In this document: piece by piece, positions 58,701-64,000 of the stretch
How the letters are laid out: the number at the start of each line of letters is the position of its first letter
Numbering within the stretch: the first letter of the stretch is position 1
Assembly: GCA_036925085.1 (NCBI GenBank)
Contig: JAUPFP010000020.1
Span: 2,120,001-2,184,000 of the forward strand
Direction of reading: 5' to 3'
DNA from: Brachycybe producta
Lineage: Eukaryota; Arthropoda; Diplopoda; Playtdesmida; Andrognathidae
DNA length: 64,000 nucleotides
The notes under the pieces: generated by a model
What the model was told of the DNA's origin: nothing
What the model saw: only the letters and a program-made list of their open reading frames with translations
Database searches by the model: none
Translations under genes and position numbers: made by a program

Positions 58701-61700
58701 TCCTGACAGATCTCCTGCATTCATATAGAGATGTCTTCGCTCTAGAAAATTCAGAGCTAGGGTGCACCAACCTCACCAAACATCGAATCGATACGGGAGA
58801 CCATGCTCCGGTGCGGGAACCGCTCCGAAGATGTGGTCCAGAGCAGCGAAAGATCGTCAAACAAACTGTGCAAGAAATGTTGGACAGCGGAGTAGCACGC
58901 CCATCAAAATCTCCTTACGCCTCGGCAGTTGTCCTGGTGAAGAAAAAAGATGGACAATGGAGATTCTGTGTGGACTACCGCCGTCTGAATAACATAACGA
59001 AAATCGACAATTACCCCTTACCTCGGATCGATGACGCCCTGGACTCCCTACGAGGAGCCCGAATCTACGCAACCTTGGACATGATCTCCGGATACTGGCA
59101 GTTCGAAGTAGCCGAAGAGGATAAAGAAAAGACTGCGTTCATCACCCCCGGAGGACTCTTCGAATTCAATCGAATGCCCTTCGGACTGAGTAACGCACCT
59201 GCAACCATGCAACGAGCATTGGACATCCTCTTGGCAGGCTACAAATGGGAAACCTGCCTGGTGTATCTTGATGACATCATCGTCTTCGGAGCTACGTTTG
59301 AGGAGTTTATCGATCGACTAAGAGTAATTTTGGAGCTACTTCAAAGTGCTGGACTGAAACTTCATCCTGAAAAATGTTTCTTTGGATATGAGGAAGTGCT
59401 CTATCTTGGGCACATCATCTCCAAAGATGGAGTCCGCCCAAACCCCCAGAAAGTAGCAGCGATTTCCGAGTTAGCGGCACCCGTTAACTTGAAGGAAGTC
59501 CGGCGATTCCTTGGAATGGCTGGCTTCTACCGACGATTCATTATCAACTTTGCTCACATTGCAAAGCCTCTGACAGATCTGACCAAAAAGGAATTGCCAT
59601 TCGAATGGACAGTAGATAGGGAAGCTGCATTCGAAGTGTTGAAAAAGAGACTTACCATGGCACCTGTGTTGGCAGTGTACGATCCGGAAGCCGAGATCGT
59701 GATACACACGGACGCCTCTGGATATGGCATTGCCGCCATACTTTACCAGAGGGGTCGAAACAAGGCCCTCCAAATGTTGGGCTGCGTTTCGAGAGTCCTC
59801 CGTGATGCAGAGTTGAATTACTCCACCACCGACAAAGAATGCCTGGCAGTAGTATATGGCGTGGTTAAATTCCGGCCATATCTATTCAACAAACCTTTCA
59901 CCATAGTTACCGACCACCATGCCCTGTGCTACCTAAAAACAGCACAGAGATTACAAGGTCGACTAGGGAGGTGGCAACTCTTGCTGCAAGAGTACAATTA
60001 CACAGTGGTCTACAAGGCTGAAATCACCCATGTAGATGCTGACTGTATCTCTCGCAGTCCGATTGATGTGCCAGATGATTGGAGATTGCAAGCAACCCCA
60101 GATGACTTGGATGACAGCGTGATTTATGCTGTCACCCTCCGATGGGATTGGGCCCAAGAGCAAAAGAAAGATCCCAAACTAACAAAGATCATCGACGAAC
60201 TCAGACAGACCCCAGAGTCGGAACTCCACAAGATTTACGTCATTGTGGAAGGAATCTTGAGTGCTTTGGTTTACCATGGCAGCGTTGTCCCCAAACTTGT
60301 GACAGTGGTACCGCAACAGCTGGTCCAAGAGGTGCTTCACCTCCTGCACGACAGTCCGGAAGCCGGACACTTTGGACAGGACAAGACTCTAGATAAAGTC
60401 TGTCAGAGATTCTTTTGGAATACCTGGAAAAAGGACACGATCGATTTTGTACGCACCTGTGAGGTTTGCCAAAAATGCAAAGTACCTCAATCCAAACTGC
60501 CTGGTTTCCTGCACGAAATGCAAATCGGAGACCCGGGTGAATGCTGGGGGATTGATTATATCGGTCCCCTGCCTAAGTCACTAGGTGGTGTGAAACACAT
60601 CATCCTAGCAGTTGACTATGCCACCCGATTCTGTTTTGCCAAAGGTGTTCACAGCCAGACAGCCAAGGTGACAAGAAACTTTGTAAAAGATACATTGGTT
60701 CACCTTATGGGAACTCCCAGGCGCATTATTACCGATCGAGGAACACCCTTTACCGCCAAGGAAACACAGGAATTTTTCGATGAATTGAGCATCCAACATT
60801 CTACGACGACAGCATACTTTCCACAAGGGGATGGCCTAGCGGAAAGAACAAATAAAACCATCATGCAAACAGTTAAGCGACTCTTGACACCTGAGAAAAG
60901 CCAGAAGGACTGGTATTTCAAGTTGCAAGCAGCCGTGTTTGCATACAATAATTCTCTACATGGATCTACGAAATACACTCCTCACAGACTGATGTTCGGA
61001 AGAGAGGCACGCTTGCCAGTCGACAACCGAGCCCCTCTACTACCAAAAGTCATGGACCCTAACCAAGACAATCCATCTGCGGTAACCGCTGACGAATTGG
61101 AATCCGCCAAATCCAATCTTCATGAGGCTCATCTCAGGCAAAAGAAATACTACGATGCCAGGAGAAAAACGCCTCATGACTATCAAATTGGGGACCAAGT
61201 ATTGGTTAGAGACCATAGGATTGTACCCGACGAGACCAAGAAGCTTCGGTATGCTTACAGAGACGGCTATACCGTCTCCAAAATTGTTAGCGACACGGTT
61301 CTGGAACTAGAACACGAGGACACTCTTGGAAGAATTATTCGAGACACGGTAAACATCGTGCATATCAAACCCAAACACTCGAGGACGAGTATCTTAGGAA
61401 AGGAGGGGGGAGAAATAGACGTGGACACAAGCCCACCTCTACAACCAACCAAACCCCTACAACCTACCATACCTCAAAATTTTTCCAAAAACGAATCCTC
61501 CGAAGCAGCATCCGCAAAAGAACCACCCACCGGAACTTCAACTCCCGCAGAGGATCCAAAACCACAAAACAAAAAGAAAAAATTAAAACTGAAAACAAAA
61601 AATTCATCGTTGGAATCTGCCGCTAAAAACGAGGCGGAAATAAAAAGCAAAAACAACGATGGAATTTCACCAAAAATACTCACTATCAAGACCATCCATA

Positions 61701-62452
61701 TGATTGAAGACGAAAAACCACGTGTCCAGCACATGGAATCATCAAAATCAACGTCCTCAATCATAAACATAAACAAAATAGTAGCGGTAACCGCTACCCA
61801 CGCCTTCAGACATAAAAATCACGTGGCCACTCGGAAGCACCCAGCCAGACCCCCGAAAGAGCTGCCACCGAAGGAACGGCCCCAACTGGACCACCAATGC
61901 TCCAAAAGAGACTCTTCTCCGAGATGGCACCGCTCTCCGCCACGTCACCACAGCCACCACCATCAAGGTCATCGGGAGTTCCACCGTCGGCCACAAGACC
62001 TCCGCCATCAACTCAAGGCTAGGACCAAAATAGGCCACCCGGCAGCCCGCCCACTGATGGAGGTACCCGTACCAAAACCCGAACCGATGCCGACACCTCC
62101 GCCCACGAAGACCACTACCACCACGCCGTCACCTGTCTCCACTGAGAGGGAATATTTCCTCTCCCAACAGAAAAAGATGACAGACCTTGTTTTGGACTTC
62201 GCTAGGCGAGGGTGGAATCCTCGCAAGACATTGGGGATCCCTCCCCTTGAGGACCGACCACCTATATCGGCGAAGAGTCAGAAGAAGAAGCCCAGACAAC
62301 GTGCTCGAGATATGGCCCGAGCAACTCTGTTTCGGGCCCAACGTGCCCAGTCGTTTGGAGATGCGGGGACCGCGCCTCCTGCTTCCATCACCAATCTCCA
62401 GGGCCACATTGACGGATGGGTCATCGCCTGTTGGAACGAACTGCTGCCGTGA
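55748..62452 (+). CDS. Gag-Pol polyprotein of Ty3/gypsy retrotransposon
   Basis: 2,234 codons in one frame, starting at ATG in good context (ACAACAATGG). Order: proline/arginine-rich N-terminus; Gag capsid-like region (about 285-435, from VKKFDGLGSFRAFLEEFE); CCHC knuckle C526-C529-H534-C539 (CYQCGQLGHFSREC); retropepsin D718 (LVDTGAHS); reverse transcriptase with D1111 and the YLDD aspartates 1175-1176; RNase H with D1322, E1364 and D1389; integrase zinc site H1534-H1541-C1571-C1574; and integrase core D1603, D1663, E1699 (DD35E spacing). A GPY/SH3-like region ends near 1875. A tail of about 350 residues follows, Lys/Arg/Pro/Thr-rich, with no env-like signal peptide or membrane segment. Gag and Pol share a frame, so no frameshift is needed. 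All catalytic residues are intact. Confidence 0.95.
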   Translation: MAQASNPQLTLNGGEGSNNPPLNPDPTQPSQPSQTSRSSQTSTQTLLPRQGHRILSGSDTSDVSNGSQGDHRPKRKKTKTPKSPQPNLSQPENMDLSEIIRLLSALGTQLTTQLSTSRSKPGSSRSRHPSTPRETEPQRYSNPEPRIDHHRPSTSSYEPLPARRTYPMTPGPPRTSTAHQPYPEARHREADRPRPRPIEPRYYDYTSSGSDNGGDRPSPPLDDYDRNSIYAPQFPPRERRHRDQGPNPNAIGRGQVLDGVYRAPPRVLTVEELNKKYGSRHPADSVKKFDGLGSFRAFLEEFEEVANLHRWDDHHKEDFVTTCFTGSARSWLSKLRYRHPDLTWSELRKRMTSAFGKPNERTLLEKRYWELRQKEGESTQAFIWKFAELGDKIYPELSDELRINQLRRSLHPTIQDAVDSAPTHSFSSFKEAVLRMEAILYSKDKWPLAPEAVDGLPESKSTKPDGEQRAVTAPAPRDNRPRQPNARRSYTAPQPKSGGPQAPISSAPGPRRDAPVTTIDKSKATCYQCGQLGHFSRECKQPKRNLEVKQYGGIVEHPGEDLAETDIISEDGIEYALISLGGQLRKIALEAPPPTPVVEDIIDDSEDYLPIAVISPSAHPKLEPWTTIDLGLWNEIMEAFDSANSNFGCREDRTVMIITPGGKAPKKGRACCRTMMQDLYQKLAASCDVKELGAHDASLNSPRILVSINGREIRMLVDTGAHSSVLSECIANEHDLRIEPMPRAPMIEGVGGATINIVGQVNATVEVGAKRAQGPLYVIKGHREAILGRDLGKALHLSVSMTTDKVYCEDDLFNSVLRRQCVEAYVGSALQEQPPSDNGSNLLELKCTQRIEQHLVVLSHTRLNGGGIALVEVKASKILKESDFFVIVPDEKLKADRGIFVAPGLMQGQNEATFKIEVFNTNKTPATLQKGEVLAHMQYDYDWEIVADTATIPVRSVSVTDPEDLKKFDEKLQLGPQLRIGQRRILTDLLHSYRDVFALENSELGCTNLTKHRIDTGDHAPVREPLRRCGPEQRKIVKQTVQEMLDSGVARPSKSPYASAVVLVKKKDGQWRFCVDYRRLNNITKIDNYPLPRIDDALDSLRGARIYATLDMISGYWQFEVAEEDKEKTAFITPGGLFEFNRMPFGLSNAPATMQRALDILLAGYKWETCLVYLDDIIVFGATFEEFIDRLRVILELLQSAGLKLHPEKCFFGYEEVLYLGHIISKDGVRPNPQKVAAISELAAPVNLKEVRRFLGMAGFYRRFIINFAHIAKPLTDLTKKELPFEWTVDREAAFEVLKKRLTMAPVLAVYDPEAEIVIHTDASGYGIAAILYQRGRNKALQMLGCVSRVLRDAELNYSTTDKECLAVVYGVVKFRPYLFNKPFTIVTDHHALCYLKTAQRLQGRLGRWQLLLQEYNYTVVYKAEITHVDADCISRSPIDVPDDWRLQATPDDLDDSVIYAVTLRWDWAQEQKKDPKLTKIIDELRQTPESELHKIYVIVEGILSALVYHGSVVPKLVTVVPQQLVQEVLHLLHDSPEAGHFGQDKTLDKVCQRFFWNTWKKDTIDFVRTCEVCQKCKVPQSKLPGFLHEMQIGDPGECWGIDYIGPLPKSLGGVKHIILAVDYATRFCFAKGVHSQTAKVTRNFVKDTLVHLMGTPRRIITDRGTPFTAKETQEFFDELSIQHSTTTAYFPQGDGLAERTNKTIMQTVKRLLTPEKSQKDWYFKLQAAVFAYNNSLHGSTKYTPHRLMFGREARLPVDNRAPLLPKVMDPNQDNPSAVTADELESAKSNLHEAHLRQKKYYDARRKTPHDYQIGDQVLVRDHRIVPDETKKLRYAYRDGYTVSKIVSDTVLELEHEDTLGRIIRDTVNIVHIKPKHSRTSILGKEGGEIDVDTSPPLQPTKPLQPTIPQNFSKNESSEAASAKEPPTGTSTPAEDPKPQNKKKKLKLKTKNSSLESAAKNEAEIKSKNNDGISPKILTIKTIHMIEDEKPRVQHMESSKSTSSIININKIVAVTATHAFRHKNHVATRKHPARPPKELPPKERPQLDHQCSKRDSSPRWHRSPPRHHSHHHQGHREFHRRPQDLRHQLKARTKIGHPAARPLMEVPVPKPEPMPTPPPTKTTTTTPSPVSTEREYFLSQQKKMTDLVLDFARRGWNPRKTLGIPPLEDRPPISAKSQKKKPRQRARDMARATLFRAQRAQSFGDAGTAPPASITNLQGHIDGWVIACWNELLP

Positions 62453-63054
62453 TATGCGCCTTCTCCCAACCACCTATTCGGGACGATAGATTCTCTCGCA
62501 AGAAACTGCTCGCGAGCCACATATAAAGAAAAAAAATAATAAATAAAAAAAAAAAAAGAAGAAAAAGAAAAGAAGTGCTTGTTGTTGTGTTGTCCCTACT
62601 GTGTTCTTCGTTTTATCCGCGAGAGACTACTCACGAATCTTTCATTCATATTCATTTTTTTATTTTTACCCCGTTGGGTTTTTTTTGTTCCAATTGTTAT
62701 TGTTTTTTTTTATCGTTCGGGAAATATTTGTGGTTGCGTTCATATTGTTCTATTACCCCGTTGGGTTTTGTTTACTTGGGTTTTTGCGTTTTGTTTCTTG
62801 GTTACCCCGTTGGGTTTCCTTTTCGTTTTTTTTCCCCCTCGTTCCGGGGATAATCATTTCCTTTTTTTTTCTTGTAATGTTATTTTTGACTTGTTGAAGG
62901 GATGGTTGATGCGAACTGCATCAACCTCTCTTCCAACATGAATGTACTCATTAGTGACATGCCGAACCACTGGACCACTTCCCTAGAACTGCAGTGGTGG
63001 CATACCTCCCGGCTCTGAAGCACGAGGACGTGCTTCACGCCAAGTTGGGGGGTA
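62453..63054 (+). other. 3' internal region of the gypsy element and polypurine tract
   Basis: Contains an A-rich run (62525-62575) and three direct copies of TTACCCCGTTGGGTTT (62666, 62753, 62802) separated by T-rich spacers. A weak polypurine-like tract TTGGGGGGTA lies immediately before the 3' LTR. The small frames here overlap and have no recognisable product. Confidence 0.7.
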
Positions 63055-63613
63055 TGTGACACCCTGTATTTCGCCGTTTTGTCCCTCCCCTAGCCTGGGG
63101 GTCTCTGGGGACGTAGGGGACGGATTTCCGCCCTTTCCTTCCCTCTTGGAGACCCCAAAGCTGCAAGACACATTCAGATTCCGGTATCGGCGGATGGATA
63201 CCCGTCGATGCACGGTCCCCAGGGCATGTGTACCCCTAAAAAGGCGTACACCGGCTCTGGGTATAAAAGACCGTGTTTCGATAGATTCTGGGTCCATTCT
63301 TTGATATCGAAACATGAAATAATTCATCAATGGTCCAGTGGCGAAAGCACGCCACAGTAACTCTTTCTCTGTTGTTCATGTGTTAATGGTTGGTCATGAA
63401 TAAATAAGTATCGACGAACCTATCATCCGTCTCGCCTGTCTAATGATTCTTTTCAGCTACAGTGACGAAATCAAGAAATATCTACGAGAACGACCCCAGC
63501 ACCAGTAGGACTCAGGTTGTATAACACAAACGATCTCTTAACAACAAGCGGTACCCGCTCGAGTTAAGAGATTCTACAACTGAGCCCCGTAACAAAAGCT
63601 CGACATTGTTACA
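63055..63613 (+). repeat. 3' LTR of the gypsy element
   Basis: 559 bp, reading as identical to the 5' LTR. AATAAA at 63399-63404 would serve as poly(A) signal for the genomic RNA. TCAG target copy follows. Confidence 0.95.
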
Positions 63614-63938
63614 TCAGCATGTTATTTTGTCACAATACTTAATAAACGTGAAAAGTTCATTAGCTCATCTATCTATTATTATAAAATGGACATTTTCCAA
63701 TTTATTTATTTTTTTTAATTCTTACTTTTATAAGAAAAAAATTTCTGTCTAGCAGAAAATTTATAATATAAGATGCTCTCTTTATGTTGAAAATATCAGT
63801 TGTAACTCGAGTTATAACCAATTTCTGGGACGCTTCTATATACTGTAAATATGAAACGCACTGTATAAGGCTATCAGAGCCCTATCACACCTGTCGAAGA
63901 CGGGCTTTCCTTCTAGTTAATAATAATAAGATACATGT

Positions 63939-64000
63939 TGTAACGTCCCGCCGGACCGTTACAATACCCCGGTAAATTCAAACGCCCACGAAACAGACGT
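63939..64000 (+). other. Possible start of another LTR at the window edge
   Basis: TGTAACGTCCCGCCGGACCG and a following GTTACAATACCCC resemble a TG-initial LTR start, just after the Helitron. GTAACG...CCGTTAC is also a short inverted repeat. The window ends before it can be tested. Confidence 0.25.

Larger units (their letters stand above)
53659..63613 (+). mobile_element. Complete Ty3/gypsy LTR retrotransposon, 9,955 bp
   Basis: Two 559-bp LTRs that I could not distinguish by eye bracket one long gag-pol frame. The target site TCAG is duplicated (53655-53658 and 63614-63617), and the uninterrupted site reads GTGTTCAGCATG in other copies of the host Tc1-like arm. Domain order protease, RT, RNase H, integrase places it in Ty3/gypsy. 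No env frame is present. LTR identity, the open frame and the perfect duplication point to a recent, possibly still mobile insertion; activity is inference. Confidence 0.95.
52334..63863 (+). mobile_element. Tc1/mariner-type fold-back element inside the Helitron
   Basis: Ends CAGTTTGTTTAATA (left, decayed) and TATGAAACGCACTG (right), each next to a TA. The two sides are long inverted copies (about 52334-52850 against 53240-63863 after removing the gypsy element), with a transposase core between. The right arm carries [10 protein letters not shown] near 53425. Net size is about 1.6 kb. This cargo travels with the Helitron in several copies. Confidence 0.65.
51887..63916 (+). mobile_element. 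Helitron with Tc1-like cargo, interrupted by a complete gypsy element (copy F)
   Basis: Starts TCTAATATCATACTTTGCTA after A (51886) and ends CTGTC-GAA-GACGGG, CTTTCCTT and CTAG at 63913-63916 before T. Without the retrotransposon it is about 2.07 kb, matching copy C. The 5' 450 bases hold CTCCCTCCCTCCC-type tracts, an ACCCACGTGGGT palindrome, and a tRNA B-box-like GGTTCAAGTCC (52268). No helicase. Confidence 0.78.

Noticed and set aside
56117..62473. Many 60-115 codon frames on the minus strand and in other frames across gag-pol
   Set aside because: Shadows of the long gag-pol frame; no starts, motifs or spacing support them.
62575..62941. Phe-rich hydrophobic frames after gag-pol as a possible env
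   Set aside because: Three overlapping short frames over T-rich DNA with a direct repeat; no signal peptide plus cleavage plus anchor arrangement and far too short.

Overview
The window is nuclear DNA of an animal, most likely an invertebrate and probably an arthropod. It is AT-rich, has spliced genes with GT-AG introns, and is crowded with hAT, Mutator-like, Helitron, Tc1/mariner, CACTA-like, Penelope, LINE and Ty3/gypsy sequences. No operon, CRISPR or bacterial feature is present. Species assignment is inference only; no marker fixes it.

Two conserved genes are recognisable, both on the + strand. The left edge holds the last two coding exons of MED13 (Mediator kinase-module subunit; skuld in flies), at 630-748 and 2475-2607. 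From 16241 to 30719 lies a complete TYW1 gene (wybutosine biosynthesis, flavodoxin plus radical-SAM enzyme). Its ten exons join in phase into about 713 codons, with the CxxxCxxC cluster motif intact. Its last exon has been copied, with flanking DNA, about 6.4 kb downstream and carries a stop (36950-37168).

The spacer and introns are layers of mobile DNA. At 10-13 kb a Mutator-like MITE sits beside a hAT element that was itself invaded by a Helitron; the Helitron is filled with a minisatellite matching the MITE termini. TYW1 intron 2 holds a 2.9 kb hAT element carrying a 1.9 kb fold-back element, whose arms encode the same two cysteine-rich exons in opposite directions. From 33.7 to 64 kb, copies of a Helitron family carrying a Tc1-like fold-back cargo recur. 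They serve as landing sites for a hAT MITE, a solo LTR and a complete 9,955 bp gypsy element. A 25-bp satellite occupies 38323-39736. CACTA-like, Penelope and LINE relics fill 40.4-47.1 kb.

The gypsy element (53659-63613) appears young: the 559-bp LTRs look identical by eye, the target duplication is perfect, and a single 2,234-codon gag-pol frame is open. Its 1.5 kb leader is unusual, with repeats of about 0.2 kb, eleven CACGTG sites, and inverted repeats centred on GGTNACC or GGTAGCC. It also has a roughly 350-residue basic C-terminal extension and no env. These are the features most worth following up.
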